This document shows positions 45,035 through 54,384 of a DNA stretch of 64,000 bases, in pieces; within the stretch, counting starts at the first letter, position 1, and each line of letters begins with the position of its first letter. Location: NCBI RefSeq assembly GCF_012863495.1, contig NZ_JAAVJL010000002.1, forward strand, positions 436,501 to 500,500, read 5' to 3'. Origin of the DNA: Pseudanabaena yagii GIHE-NHR1 (lineage in GTDB: Bacteria; Cyanobacteriota; Cyanobacteriia; Pseudanabaenales; Pseudanabaenaceae). The notes beneath the pieces are model-generated. The model searched no databases and had not been told where the DNA came from. It was given only the letters and a program-made list of their open reading frames with translations. A program made the position numbers and the translations under genes.

Positions 45035-45562
45035 TTACTTTGCCTCGATCGCACCGCGAAACATATTCATTCCACAGGCAAACTCATAGTTTCCTGCCTT
45101 GGGCGGCGTAAATTCGATGGTTGTGGTTTTATTCAATTCCAGATACTGGGCGATGTGGAAATCAGCGATTCGTACCTCTTCTAAACAACTGCTGGGATCG
45201 CGGCGGAGAAAGTTAAGGCGAACAAGTTGACCAGCATTGACGACAATTCTTGAAGGTTCGTAACCACCATCAACAACGACGGTTACTTCTTGAATACCAG
45301 ATTCGGTTTCGGCTTTTTTAGACTTAGGCTTACTGAGGAGAAACCACCAAAGCTCTGCACCGATTAAGCCAACACCACCAACAGTGACAAGTATTTTATT
45401 GGTTAACGGTTGCTCGATCGCCTTAAATTGTGTAGGTTTACCAGTCTCAGTTGGCATATTGTGGTCATCAGGCATTTTTTCCGAGGCGATCGCCCCAGAG
45501 ATGGCTCCGAACAGAAAGCCAATACCAATAAGGGTTCCAAAAAATGTAGCTTTTCTTAACAT
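45035..45562 (-). CDS. Membrane-anchored cupredoxin-like protein
   Basis: The 175-residue protein has a signal-like first helix (7-27), a His/Asp-rich spacer EKMPDDHNMPTETG, a second helix near 53-72, and a C-terminal cupredoxin domain. It opens VTVVVDGGYEPSRIVVNAGQLVRLNFLRRD and ends FACGMNMFRGAIEAK, where Cys, and perhaps Met, would bind copper. It should face the periplasm. It is upstream of copZ and downstream of copA, within the copper island. Confidence 0.82.
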   Translation of the reverse strand: MLRKATFFGTLIGIGFLFGAISGAIASEKMPDDHNMPTETGKPTQFKAIEQPLTNKILVTVGGVGLIGAELWWFLLSKPKSKKAETESGIQEVTVVVDGGYEPSRIVVNAGQLVRLNFLRRDPSSCLEEVRIADFHIAQYLELNKTTTIEFTPPKAGNYEFACGMNMFRGAIEAK

Positions 45563-45587
45563 GATAGTTTTTCCTTGATTAATGGGC

Positions 45588-45745
45588 TGTTAGCTATTAG
45601 CTGTTAGCTGTTAGCTATGGAGTTGAAAAAATAAACAGTTTATGGTCTGCAAAATTAGTAGTGTGAAAGTTATGGTCTGCAAAATTAGTAGTGTGAAAGC
45701 TAAAAGCTAATCACTAAAAGCTAATCGCTAAAAGCTAATCGCTAG
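45588..45745. repeat. Short dispersed repeats and a 30-bp tandem duplication
   Basis: The gap between copA and the cupredoxin gene holds TTAGCTGTTAGCTATTAGC-type repeats (45588-45618), a perfect 30-bp direct duplication TTATGGTCTGCAAAATTAGT... (45640-45669 and 45670-45699), and CTAAAAGCTAATC repeats (45700-45745). Confidence 0.75.
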
Positions 45746-47987
45746 CCTTAAAATTCTTCAATCGCAAAGCATTCGTCACCACTGAAACAGAACTAAATGC
45801 CATTGCGCCGCCTGCAATCACGGGACTGAGTAGCCAACCGAAGAAGGGGAAGAGAATCCCTGCGGCGATGGGAATACCTAAGATGTTGTAGATAAAAGCG
45901 AAGAAGAGATTTTGGCGGATATTTTGGATTGTGGCGCGAGATAGTTGGATGGCGGTGACGATGCCTTGCAAATCACCTGAAATGAGGGTGATATCACTGG
46001 CGGCGATCGCTACATCTGTCCCCGTACCGATCGCAATACCGACATCTGCTTGAGCAAGAGCAGGCGCATCATTGATGCCATCGCCCACCATTGCCACGAT
46101 GCTACCTTCATTTTGTAAACGTTGAATTTGAGCAGACTTTTGATCGGGACGTACTTCCGCAAATACGCGATCGATGCCAACTTCGTGGGCAATTACTTCT
46201 GCTGTGCGGCGATTGTCACCTGTGAGCAACACCACTTCTAAGCCCATGCGCTGTAAGGTGTGGATCGCTCTGATTGAGGAAGGTTTGACCGCATCGGCAA
46301 TGCCCATCACGCCTTGGACTTTGCCATTGACGGCAATCCAGATGGCGGTATTACCTTTTCTCTCTAGGGTATCCCAAGCTTGTTCTAAGGATTCTGTCGC
46401 AATTCCCAATTCCTGCATCCAGCGATAGGTTCCAATCTGTACTAGATGTTCGCCAATGTAGCCACGCACGCCGCTACCTGCGATCGCTTCAAAATCTTGA
46501 GCATCAGTTAAGTCCACTTTGAGCGCCTTGGCATAACGCACGATCGCTTCAGCTAAGGGATGTTCAGAATAGCGTTCCACAGTTGCCGCCATTCTTAATA
46601 GTTCTAAAACTTTATGATCGGGCATTCCTACGGTGGTTACGAAATGGGTGACGCTGGGCTTGCCTTCGGTAATTGTGCCTGTTTTATCCAAAACAATTGT
46701 TTGCAAATTATGCGCCTGTTCCAAACTATCCGCACCCTTGATCAAGATTCCATTCTCGGCACCTTTGCCCGTTCCCACCATAATCGATGTAGGGGTGGCT
46801 AAGCCCAAGGCACAGGGACAGGCGATAATCAGCACACCGACGGTGGTAATCACCGCAAGGGTGACGTTACCCATGAAGTTGTACCAGATGATAAAAGTGG
46901 AAATGGCGATCGCAATGACGATTGGTACAAAGAAGCCTGTGACGCGATCGGCAAGGCGTTGAATCGGAGCCTTAGAACCTTGGGCTTGCTGCACCAATTT
47001 CACAATTTGCGCTAAGAACGTATCCTTGCCAATGCGGGTAGCGCGAAACTTGAAACTACCAGTTTTATTGATGGTTGCGCCGATCACCTCATCACCGACT
47101 TGTTTCTTCACGGCAACACTTTCACCTGTGACCATCGCTTCGTCAATGGTGGAACTTCCTTCGATAATCTCGCCATCAACGGGAATCTTTTCCCCCGGAC
47201 GCACCAAGATCACATCATCAAGTTGTACTTCGGCGATCGCAATATCCATTTCTCGACCATGCCGAATCACTCGCGCTGTTTTTGCTTGCAAACCCATTAA
47301 CTTGCGGATTGCCTCAGAGGTGCTGCCCTTAGCGCGATTCTCAAAGAGTTTGCCGAGCAAGATCAAAGTAATAATTACTGAGGATGCTTCAAAATAAACA
47401 TCGGGAGTTAAACCCTGTGAAGTAAAAAAGGCTGGATTAACCGTAGCAAAAATGGAATATCCATAGGCGGCTCCTGTGCCAGTGGCAACCAAAGTATCCA
47501 TCGTGGCAGCGTGACGTTTGAAGGCTTTGCCAGCATTAATATAGAAACTTGCACCACACCAAAACTGGACAGGAATCGTCAAGACTAGTTGCAACCAAGA
47601 ATTGTGCATCCATGCAGGAATGAAGGGCAAACTCAGTCCTGTCATCATCGGTAATCCGCCAATTACTAGAAATAGACTAATCGCACCACCAACGATCACC
47701 TTCCGATTGAGATCCTGCTCTTCTTTGCGTCGGGTTGCCTGCTCCTCGTCATCAGCAACTAAGGGATTTTCTTCTTTTAGTAATTGCGAAGAATAGCCTG
47801 CATCGGCGATCGCTTGTTGAATTTTGTTAACGTCAACGGCTCTAGGGTTATAGGTAACAGTAGCTTGTTCTGCGCCAAAGTTGACATTACATACTTCAAC
47901 ACCTGAGACATTGCTAACGACTCTTTCAATGCTACTGGCACAGGAGGCGCAACTCATCCCTCGTAATTTCAGCGTAGTCGTTTCCAT
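45735..47987 (-). CDS. copA: Copper-translocating P-type ATPase CopA
   Basis: This P1B-type ATPase exports Cu(I). The 750 residues contain an N-terminal HMA domain with GMSCASCAS (Cys13, Cys16), eight predicted helices, the transport motif [10 protein letters not shown] near 387, the phosphorylation site DKTGT near 436, the HP motif [10 protein letters not shown] near 482 and the hinge GDGINDAP near 650. The C-terminal helices with [15 protein letters not shown] fit the Cu(I) subgroup. It has its own MerR-type promoter at 48062-48093. Confidence 0.95.
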   Translation of the reverse strand: METTTLKLRGMSCASCASSIERVVSNVSGVEVCNVNFGAEQATVTYNPRAVDVNKIQQAIADAGYSSQLLKEENPLVADDEEQATRRKEEQDLNRKVIVGGAISLFLVIGGLPMMTGLSLPFIPAWMHNSWLQLVLTIPVQFWCGASFYINAGKAFKRHAATMDTLVATGTGAAYGYSIFATVNPAFFTSQGLTPDVYFEASSVIITLILLGKLFENRAKGSTSEAIRKLMGLQAKTARVIRHGREMDIAIAEVQLDDVILVRPGEKIPVDGEIIEGSSTIDEAMVTGESVAVKKQVGDEVIGATINKTGSFKFRATRIGKDTFLAQIVKLVQQAQGSKAPIQRLADRVTGFFVPIVIAIAISTFIIWYNFMGNVTLAVITTVGVLIIACPCALGLATPTSIMVGTGKGAENGILIKGADSLEQAHNLQTIVLDKTGTITEGKPSVTHFVTTVGMPDHKVLELLRMAATVERYSEHPLAEAIVRYAKALKVDLTDAQDFEAIAGSGVRGYIGEHLVQIGTYRWMQELGIATESLEQAWDTLERKGNTAIWIAVNGKVQGVMGIADAVKPSSIRAIHTLQRMGLEVVLLTGDNRRTAEVIAHEVGIDRVFAEVRPDQKSAQIQRLQNEGSIVAMVGDGINDAPALAQADVGIAIGTGTDVAIAASDITLISGDLQGIVTAIQLSRATIQNIRQNLFFAFIYNILGIPIAAGILFPFFGWLLSPVIAGGAMAFSSVSVVTNALRLKNFKASD

Positions 47988-48061
47988 GTTTACCTCTTGA
48001 AATTCTTATAGAATCAAGAAGTGTCGCGTTTTTCGCAACACTTCTTGATTGGACTGGATAT

Positions 48062-48093
48062 ATCATGCATTCTCCAGTGAGATGGAGAGTCAA
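48062..48093 (-). promoter_or_regulatory. MerR-type promoter of copA
   Basis: On the minus strand TTGACT (48088-48093) and CATGAT (48062-48067) are 20 bp apart. Between them is a perfect dyad TCTCCA-N6-TGGAGA. The element shares its CCTTGACTCTCCA core with the copZ promoter, so both likely respond to the MerR protein at 41940-42404. Confidence 0.75.
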
Positions 48094-48104
48094 GGGGTAA
48101 ACAA

Positions 48105-48145
48105 AAAATTCTGCCAATGCCGCTTTGCGGCATTGGCAGAATTTT
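48105..48145 (-). terminator. Terminator of the upstream DUF305 gene
   Basis: AAAATTCTGCCAATGCCGC-TTT-GCGGCATTGGCAGAATTTT is a perfect 19-bp stem overlapping the DUF305 stop codon and preceding the copA promoter. Confidence 0.85.
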
Positions 48146-48914
48146 AGCGAAGAGTGCTGTACCAGCCTTGCATCTGGTCAATTTCTTGGCTTTGCGATCG
48201 CAAAATATTTTGAGCAAGCTTACGCATTTCAGGGCGATCGATATCCACGATCATATTGCTCATCATCAATGCCATCTTGTGATGAGGAATCATCTCCGCT
48301 AAAAATTCCTTGTCAAAATCACGATCATTAGCGGTTTCGAGCGTTTTGAGATCGGTAGCCATCATATTATGCATACCCATCATGTTGCCCATGCCCATTT
48401 TGCCGTGATTCATGTCCATCATGGAATTAGAGGATTTCATAGGACGGCTAGGCATATCGGGGACATCAGCTTTGTACCAATCCTTATACCAAGCTCGCAT
48501 TTGGGCAATTTCAAGGGTTTGATCGCGTTTGATTGCTTCAGCCAATTTCAGAACATCAGCATTTTTCGATCTCTTCAGCGCCAGATCCGCCATCTTCACG
48601 GCTCCATCATGGTGCGGGATCATCATCTCAATGAAATGGCGATCGGCAAATTCGCCACTCATCATCATGGGATTGGGCATCCCTTGATTTGTCCTCATGG
48701 CAGCATTTGTGGCGTTGGGACAAGAAGCAGCATCAAGGGGCTTCTTGGGAGGATTCGTTGTTTGTGCTTGGACGAGGTTTGTCATGGCACTGGTCATGAC
48801 GATCGCACCACCAGCAACAATACCAGCGATCGCTAAGATCCATAATCGATAGTGTTTGCGATCGCCTACTGGTAGATTTTCTAGGTTAGAGTCTCTAGGT
48901 TCTGTTGATTTCAT
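48144..48914 (-). CDS. DUF305 protein, membrane-anchored, His/Met-rich
   Basis: The 256-residue protein has a single helix at about 26-46 with an alanine-rich exit, then two DUF305 repeats: HFIEMMIPHHDGAVKMADLAL and EFLAEMIPHHKMALMMSNMIV, joined by a Met-rich stretch (MMDMNHGKMGMGNMMGMHNMM). DUF305 is a ferritin-like helical fold often seen with copper resistance genes. Its His-His and Met residues suggest copper binding. It lies upstream of copA but has its own terminator. Confidence 0.85.
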   Translation of the reverse strand: MKSTEPRDSNLENLPVGDRKHYRLWILAIAGIVAGGAIVMTSAMTNLVQAQTTNPPKKPLDAASCPNATNAAMRTNQGMPNPMMMSGEFADRHFIEMMIPHHDGAVKMADLALKRSKNADVLKLAEAIKRDQTLEIAQMRAWYKDWYKADVPDMPSRPMKSSNSMMDMNHGKMGMGNMMGMHNMMATDLKTLETANDRDFDKEFLAEMIPHHKMALMMSNMIVDIDRPEMRKLAQNILRSQSQEIDQMQGWYSTLR

Positions 48915-49217
48915 AACTGTTCTCCTGAACTCATATCTCTAGCCTAGTCCAAAAAAATGAACTCGGAATGAAACTCCAGATCTAGCAATCTTAATTCAAT
49001 AAAACTTAATGCAATTCATGAATGACAAGCTTTTTGCAAAATGGTTTGTAGCTAACTCAAAGCGAATAGTGCAGTCTGAGCGTGCGCCATTGGCTCTATT
49101 TTTTTTATGATAAAGCGGTTCCTGTGGAGAACCTATAGAGCTTGTGAAGAAAAGTATAATATTCTGTAAGTTTAAATTTAAAATTTAGCTTTTTTACTGT
49201 AAGTTAGCATTTTAATA
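48915..49217. other. Gap between two divergent DUF305 genes
   Basis: About 300 bp with no ORF. It should contain both promoters. I see no MerR-type element with the copA/copZ sequence and no clear palindrome. Confidence 0.45.
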
Positions 49218-49949
49218 ATGAAGATTATCAATTCCTTTGGGTTTGATCAGTTTCCCAAGTCGCTAAAGCGATCGATGCTGGTAGCGATCGCTATTGGTGG
49301 ACTTAGTACTTCCTGTAGTAACCCTAATGACACTGCGACGAATTCTCCAAGTACTGAAGCTCCAAAAGCACAAGCTCAGCCCGTTAGCTCAGCCAGTCCG
49401 ACTACCGCTAAACCCACAAACCATAGTGGGATGAATCATGGGGAAATGAGTTTAGGTGCAGCCGATTCTGATTATGATTTGCGCTTTATCGATGCGATGA
49501 TTCCTCACCATGAGGGGGCAGTAGTGATGGCAAAGGCAGTCTTAAAAAATTCTCAACGTCCAGAACTAAAAAAACTTGCCAACGAGATTATTCAGGCGCA
49601 AGAGAAAGAGATTGCAGAAATGAAGAAATGGCGTAAAGCATGGTATCCCAATGTCAGTGATACGCCAATGGCTTGGCATAAGGAGATGAATCACATGATG
49701 CCGATGACTCCTGAACAAAGAGCAACCATGCGAATGGATTTGGATTTGGGTAAGGCTGGTCAAGATTTTGACTTGAGGTTTATCAATGCGATGATTCCTC
49801 ACCATGAGGGGGCAGTGGTGATGGCAGAAGATGCGATCGCTAAGTCGAAGCGAGCAGACATCACGAAATTAGCAAAGGGAATTATCTCTTCTCAACAAAT
49901 TGAAATTAATCAAATGAAGAAATGGCGCAAGGATTGGTATAAACAATAA
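49218..49949 (+). CDS. DUF305 lipoprotein with two tandem domains
   Basis: The 243-residue protein has a lipoprotein signal ending LSTSC (Cys33), a Pro/Ala/Thr linker, and two near-identical DUF305 repeats. One is YDLRFIDAMIPHHEGAVVMAK (about 92-112) and the other is FDLRFINAMIPHHEGAVVMAE (about 176-196), each followed by a KKLANEI/TKLAKGI helix and KKWRKAWY or KKWRKDWY. The repeats look like an internal duplication. It is divergent from the membrane-anchored DUF305 gene and is probably also a copper-binding envelope protein. Confidence 0.85.
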   Translation: MKIINSFGFDQFPKSLKRSMLVAIAIGGLSTSCSNPNDTATNSPSTEAPKAQAQPVSSASPTTAKPTNHSGMNHGEMSLGAADSDYDLRFIDAMIPHHEGAVVMAKAVLKNSQRPELKKLANEIIQAQEKEIAEMKKWRKAWYPNVSDTPMAWHKEMNHMMPMTPEQRATMRMDLDLGKAGQDFDLRFINAMIPHHEGAVVMAEDAIAKSKRADITKLAKGIISSQQIEINQMKKWRKDWYKQ

Positions 49950-49957
49950 TCTCTATG

Positions 49958-49992
49958 GGATTTGCATTTTGCCATAGGTAAAATGCAAATCC
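49958..49992. terminator. Bidirectional stem-loop between convergent genes
   Basis: GGATTTGCATTTT and its complement are separated by nine bases, between the DUF305 lipoprotein gene and the small membrane protein gene. Confidence 0.65.
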
Positions 49993-50000
49993 TACAGCAA

Positions 50001-50228
50001 TCAGCGCGGAACTTGAATTGATGGCGGAATTGCACAAATCGGTGGCTTGGGATAAGCGGGTGGCAAGTAGGGAATAAAGACGTATACTCCCATAGGAATG
50101 ACGATGTGAGTTCCAATGTAGGTGATAGTTTTCACCAATCGACGAGAAATCGCAATGTTAATTTTGTCATTGCCATTACTTGGTTGGGCTGATTCGCCAC
50201 CATTGTAAGATCGGGTTTTGTTTGACAT
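50001..50228 (-). CDS. Small hypothetical membrane protein (75 aa)
   Basis: I start it at ATG 50228 (MSNKTRSYNGG), since the upstream frame from 50396 has no gene-like sequence. It has a polar Asn/Gly/Ser N terminus, one hydrophobic segment (ITYIGTHIVIPMGVYVFIPYL, about 39-58) and a Pro-rich tail with LPPAYPKPPICAIPPSIQVP. I do not recognise a family. Confidence rests on position and the ordered composition only. Confidence 0.45.
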   Translation of the reverse strand: MSNKTRSYNGGESAQPSNGNDKINIAISRRLVKTITYIGTHIVIPMGVYVFIPYLPPAYPKPPICAIPPSIQVPR

Positions 50229-50658
50229 AATAGGCTCATCATTAATATTTTTAGGCGTTGGAGCTTCGGCACAGCGCTTTTTTATTAGCGTGCTATATCC
50301 TACAGCGACTAGTATATCCAATAATTGAATATACGTCAATATTATGTATCTAATTTTGTGCTGTAAGGCTCTTGCGGATAAAAAATGTCCCACCAAAGTT
50401 ATCTAGCTTCGGCTTCGCTCAGCCAACGTTGGCTGAGCGGAGTCGAAGCCACAGGTGCTTTAATTAATAGCAAGTCCTTAAGCTTCTCGGAACATATATT
50501 TTGCGTTTTATAATAAAAATTTTGTAATAAAGCATTGGATGTGGTCGGTAAAGTCTAGGTTAATTTTTGAATTGAGGATAAGATATGAATTAGGAAGATA
50601 TGAAACCTTCTAGAATTTTTCTTGTCTTCCAAATTGCATTCTTGAGGGAGGTGTGGTT
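50229..50658. other. Intergenic region with a dispersed hairpin
   Basis: About 430 bp. It contains the hairpin CGGCTTCGCTCAGCC-AACG-TTGGCTGAGCGGAGTCGAAGCC at 50408-50449, a sister of 39782-39838. The rest is AT-rich, with no recognised gene. Confidence 0.55.
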
Positions 50659-51576
50659 ATGCCGATCGCTACAGTTAAACAAATCAATAACCAGATTAAT
50701 CTCCAGACTCTGTATGCAAGATTGAGTCAATTGGGGCTAAATGAGGAATTTGTGCGATCGCATGGATTGCCTGATTGGTGGTGTACAGAATTTGAGATGA
50801 CGGATAGCGCTGTGGTAACGGCGGCGGCTTATATATCAGGTCGGTTTAATTTGGATTTGCGATCGCTACTTAATCCTGATTTATCACCAACTTTTAGAGA
50901 ATTGCCGAGGACAAAGTTTAAGACTTATGGAATAGCTGAGACGAACTATGATATTTCTGCGAGTGAAATTTCACCTGAGCGATTGACTGCCCATCATCTA
51001 GCTTTTCGGATTGCGGAGTTAGTGGCTTTTGCCTATCAGCGAGATTATCGTGCGATCGCAGGGATGACAGCTAGTTCTATTCGCGCCATGATTTTAGAGA
51101 AATATGGCTGTGTGAGTTTAGAGGGATTGCTAGATTTTTGTGCGGTGTATGGTATTCCTGTGGCACATTTTGAAGATTTTCCAAATTCCCAAATTACCAA
51201 AACTTTTCATGGCATCGTCACAAACTGCGATCGCCGTCCTGTAATTGTGGTGAGTCTTGGCGATCGCGATGTTAGTCATTTAGCCTCTGATTTGGCTTTT
51301 GTGATTGCCCATGAGTTAGGACATATTGCGCTCAATCATTTAGATGACAATGAGACGATTAGCGAGGCGGATATGATATCGGGTAATTTGATTGATGCTG
51401 AGGAGAGTTTAGCGAATCAGTTTGCGAGAGAGTTGATTGGTGATGATGTGGGGGAAAGTCTATCAATTAATCAGTATTTGAGTCAGTGGTTAGATTGGGA
51501 AAGTTTGAGTAATGATAATCAGGAATATTTGGCTCTGGCTTTAGGTTTGGATATTACGGAAGTTATTAAGGATTAG
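50659..51576 (+). CDS. ImmA/IrrE family metallo-endopeptidase
   Basis: The protein (305 residues from ATG 50659, with GGAGGTG upstream; a GTG two codons earlier is the alternative) has a zinc peptidase core with HELGHIALNHL around residue 215 and a downstream acidic metal ligand region (DAEESLANQFARELIGD). Members cleave or sense repressors, as ImmA in ICEBs1 and IrrE/PprI in stress responses. The 150-residue N-terminal part has no clear helix-turn-helix, and no cognate repressor gene is adjacent. The target is unknown. Confidence 0.82.
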   Translation: MPIATVKQINNQINLQTLYARLSQLGLNEEFVRSHGLPDWWCTEFEMTDSAVVTAAAYISGRFNLDLRSLLNPDLSPTFRELPRTKFKTYGIAETNYDISASEISPERLTAHHLAFRIAELVAFAYQRDYRAIAGMTASSIRAMILEKYGCVSLEGLLDFCAVYGIPVAHFEDFPNSQITKTFHGIVTNCDRRPVIVVSLGDRDVSHLASDLAFVIAHELGHIALNHLDDNETISEADMISGNLIDAEESLANQFARELIGDDVGESLSINQYLSQWLDWESLSNDNQEYLALALGLDITEVIKD

Positions 51577-51594
51577 TCACTTTCTACTTTTTCC

Positions 51595-52323
51595 CTATCT
51601 CGTTGCTCTGCGGGTAGCAAGAATGAAAACTTTGTCGATGCCAATATGCCAGACAAAGCGAGTGAGACGATAGAAGGTAATCAACGAAACAAGACGATGA
51701 TTCATTCCCTTTGATTGCATTCTCGTCCGTGAATCCATCATGTCGCTAACCCAATGCTGCCATTCATCCCATTCTTCTGGAAAGACTACTGCTATTTCTT
51801 GAGTAAAGGTGATGATTAAATTCACATCCCATGCTCTTTGCTTTGTTTCTAATTTTGGGTTTCTCTTAACAGAAGACCGAATGCTAGATAACCAACGAAA
51901 TATTGCCATTGGCAAAGAAAAAATCCATGCAATATGATCATCAATAAGTGCTTCAGTAGTAGTCTTTTTGTGTTTGGCTAAATATTTAAAAATTACACCC
52001 AAAACTAAAGCCAAAACTAAAGCCAAAACTAAAGCTCCACCCAAAGTCAACACAATAGTAGCCAAAGTTATAAAAAAACTAATCTCAACATCAAACCTAT
52101 CCTTACCCGAAGTCAAAGTTTGACCCTCATCCCTTTTACTAAAAACTATAGCTCCACCACCAAGCCCGCCCAAAAAACCAAAAACTAGGTTGAAAGCCTT
52201 ATCCCAATCCCAAGTATTATTACCTGTCAGCAAAATTCCCATAATAGTGATCGCTACTCCGTAAATTGCACCGAGTAGCATCAAGGAAAATAGCATTTTT
52301 AGTTCTTTTTGGAAGTATTTCAT
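51595..52323 (-). CDS. Hypothetical membrane protein in a PadR operon
   Basis: The 242-residue protein has three or four helices in its first 120 residues (about 8-30, 43-62, 80-115) and a soluble, Trp-rich C-terminal part. It starts 2 bp after the stop of the PadR gene, so the two are co-transcribed. Codons for LVLALVLALVL in one helix come from three copies of a 12-bp repeat near 52001-52040. Function is unknown; its level is probably set by the PadR protein. Confidence 0.75.
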   Translation of the reverse strand: MKYFQKELKMLFSLMLLGAIYGVAITIMGILLTGNNTWDWDKAFNLVFGFLGGLGGGAIVFSKRDEGQTLTSGKDRFDVEISFFITLATIVLTLGGALVLALVLALVLGVIFKYLAKHKKTTTEALIDDHIAWIFSLPMAIFRWLSSIRSSVKRNPKLETKQRAWDVNLIITFTQEIAVVFPEEWDEWQHWVSDMMDSRTRMQSKGMNHRLVSLITFYRLTRFVWHIGIDKVFILATRRATR

Positions 52324-52325
52324 CG

Positions 52326-52667
52326 CTAGACTCCCATCGACATGACAGATCTCAACCCACTCAAAAACACTTCCTTAGCATTAAGAGCACGACTACCTTC
52401 CCCTGCAATGACATAGTAACGCCGTCTTGCGCCAGTGAGTTCTTCTGGAGTTTCATCACCCCAACGCGAAGTCACAAAACCCTTTTCTTCAAGTTTCTTC
52501 AGCGTCGGATATAGCGAACTAAAACCGATCTTGCGCCTGCCGCCGCTAGCTTTTTCGATCGCATCGATAATTTCTAGACCATAACGCTCGCGATCGCGCA
52601 CAGCATAAAGCACCATCTCCTCAGTGGGCGTAAGGTCTAAGGGATCATCAGACTTTTTGCGTGCCAT
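52326..52667 (-). CDS. PadR family transcriptional regulator
   Basis: I start it at ATG 52667 (MARKKSDDPLD), which leaves 113 residues. The winged helix is clear: TPTEEMVLYAVRDRERYGLEIIDAIEK, then FSSLYPTLKKLEEKGFVTSRWG and GARRRYYVIAGEG. It probably represses its own operon with the membrane gene. The AT-rich stretch just upstream holds ATGTATA/TATAGAT-like half-sites suited to a PadR operator. The inducing signal is unknown. Confidence 0.85.
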   Translation of the reverse strand: MARKKSDDPLDLTPTEEMVLYAVRDRERYGLEIIDAIEKASGGRRKIGFSSLYPTLKKLEEKGFVTSRWGDETPEELTGARRRYYVIAGEGSRALNAKEVFLSGLRSVMSMGV

Positions 52668-52737
52668 AACCAAATATACATACAATCTATAACTGATTAT
52701 ACATTAATTAGATATATAGTCTATAGCAATCCTAAAT

Positions 52738-52780
52738 GGTTTGTGGAAGCGTACCCCGAAGGGGTACGCTTCCACAAACC
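52738..52780. repeat. Perfect 20-bp stem-loop
   Basis: GGTTTGTGGAAGCGTACCCC-GAA-GGGGTACGCTTCCACAAACC is a 43-bp palindromic unit between padR and ispH. Confidence 0.75.
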
Positions 52781-52866
52781 TAGACATCTTGAAAACATTT
52801 ACATAGGGCGATCGGCTAAAAAGTTTATAATACCTTCAGCACAATTACCTAGAATCATCTAAGCGC

Positions 52867-54075
52867 ATGGACAATACGCTCGATACACAAGCAATGCGGA
52901 GATCTTTGCAAAAGTCTCCCAACTATTTCCGTCAAGGCTTTGGGCATGGCGAAGCAGCCGAATCGACCATGCGATCGCAATATCACAGTGACCTGATTCA
53001 AACTATTCGTGAGCATGACTATATCTACACGCAAGGCGATGTCACGATTTATTTAGCGAAATCCTTTGGCTTTTGCTGGGGTGTCGAAAGAGCAGTAGCA
53101 ATGGCGTATGAAACCCGTACCCAGTTTCCGACAGAAAAAGTCTGGATTACCAATGAGATTATTCACAATCCTTCTGTTAATGCCAAATTGAAGGAAATGG
53201 AAGTTCAATTTGTTCCTGTAAACAGTGATGGAACTAAGGATTTCTCAGGCATTGAGCAGGGTGATGTGGTGATTTTGCCTGCCTTTGGCGCTAGTGTACA
53301 GGAAACCCAATTATTTGATCGCCTTGGCACGAAAATTGTTGATACCACTTGTCCTTGGGTATCCAAGGTTTGGAATCGGGTCGAGAAGCATAAGAAATCA
53401 GATTTTACCTCGATTGTGCATGGCAAATATAATCACGAAGAGACGATCGCTACAAGTTCTTACGCCAATCGCTATTTGGTAGTACTGAATATCAAAGAAG
53501 CCGAATATGTGACTAATTACATGCTCAATGGTGGCAATAAAGAAGAATTTATCGCGAAGTTCAGCAAAGCTATGTCCGTCGGGTTTGATCCAGATCGTGA
53601 TTTAGAAAGAGTTGGTGTTGCTAATCAAACCACAATGCTCAAGGGCGAAACGGAAGCGATCGGCAAATTGTTTGAACGCACAATGATGCAGAAGTATGGT
53701 GTCGAACATCTCAATGAACATTTCCTTGCTTTTAATACCATTTGTGATGCCACTCAAGAGCGTCAGGATGCGATGTTTGAGATTGTTGAAGATCCGATCG
53801 ATTTGATGATCGTGATTGGTGGTTATAACTCTTCTAATACCACCCATTTACAAGAAATTGCGATCGAGCGCAATCTTCCTTCCTATCACATTGATGACGT
53901 GCATCGGATTATTTCGGCTGAGGTAATTGAACATAAGCCATTAGGAAAAGAGATCGAGCAAGCTACCAATTGGCTACCCGCAGGCAAAATCAAGATTGGC
54001 GTAACTTCAGGCGCATCCACTCCTGATCGCGTTGTCGAAGATGTGATCAATCGGATTTTTGAACTCAAGGGTTAA
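52867..54075 (+). CDS. ispH: 4-hydroxy-3-methylbut-2-enyl diphosphate reductase IspH
   Basis: The [4Fe-4S] enzyme makes IPP and DMAPP in the last step of the MEP pathway, supplying precursors for carotenoids and the MIB terpene route. The 402 residues carry the three cluster Cys in [12 protein letters not shown] (Cys70), [12 protein letters not shown] and [14 protein letters not shown]. The long N-terminal extension (about 55 residues) is typical of cyanobacterial and plant IspH. It is transcribed alone. Confidence 0.96.
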   Translation: MDNTLDTQAMRRSLQKSPNYFRQGFGHGEAAESTMRSQYHSDLIQTIREHDYIYTQGDVTIYLAKSFGFCWGVERAVAMAYETRTQFPTEKVWITNEIIHNPSVNAKLKEMEVQFVPVNSDGTKDFSGIEQGDVVILPAFGASVQETQLFDRLGTKIVDTTCPWVSKVWNRVEKHKKSDFTSIVHGKYNHEETIATSSYANRYLVVLNIKEAEYVTNYMLNGGNKEEFIAKFSKAMSVGFDPDRDLERVGVANQTTMLKGETEAIGKLFERTMMQKYGVEHLNEHFLAFNTICDATQERQDAMFEIVEDPIDLMIVIGGYNSSNTTHLQEIAIERNLPSYHIDDVHRIISAEVIEHKPLGKEIEQATNWLPAGKIKIGVTSGASTPDRVVEDVINRIFELKG

Positions 54076-54090
54076 TCGCTATGTATCCAA

Positions 54091-54256
54091 CTGGTGTTAC
54101 GTGGAACTCAGGGTATGAATTTCTTGTTGCTAGCACAGCAGGGCAACCACGGGGGGATTGCCCCTACCTGAACATTTAAATTTTTGGTAGGGGCTGTGCC
54201 CCCCGTGCCAGCCCCGATCTTTCAACATCGCAGGAATTCCTTCCACGTAACATCAG
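54091..54256. repeat. MITE-like element with 16-bp inverted ends
   Basis: The 166-bp element has terminal repeats CTGGTGTTACGTGGAA (54091-54106) and the complement of CTGATGTTACGTGGAA (54241-54256), one mismatch apart. The interior holds GGGGGATTGCCCC and GGTAGGGGC hairpins. A truncated copy in the opposite orientation is at 39859-39970. No coding capacity. Confidence 0.75.
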
Positions 54257-54262
54257 ATTCCA

Positions 54263-54297
54263 AGAAAAAGTTTTCGCTTCGCGAAAACTTTTTTCTT
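54263..54297 (+). terminator. Stem-loop after ispH
   Basis: AGAAAAAGTTTTCGC-TTC-GCGAAAACTTTTTTCT forms a 15-16-bp stem with T-rich end, following the MITE-like element after ispH. Confidence 0.7.
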
Positions 54298-54384
54298 TAG
54301 GTTATTAATTTTCTTAGTTGATTTTTGAGGACTCCCTGACAAATGCGCTAGATTAGCAGCAGTTCTGAGAGTGGGGTTCATCCC

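Noticed and set aside
50229-50396. Longer version of the 75-aa membrane protein
   Set aside because: The extra 56 codons look random; the ATG at 50228 is preferred.
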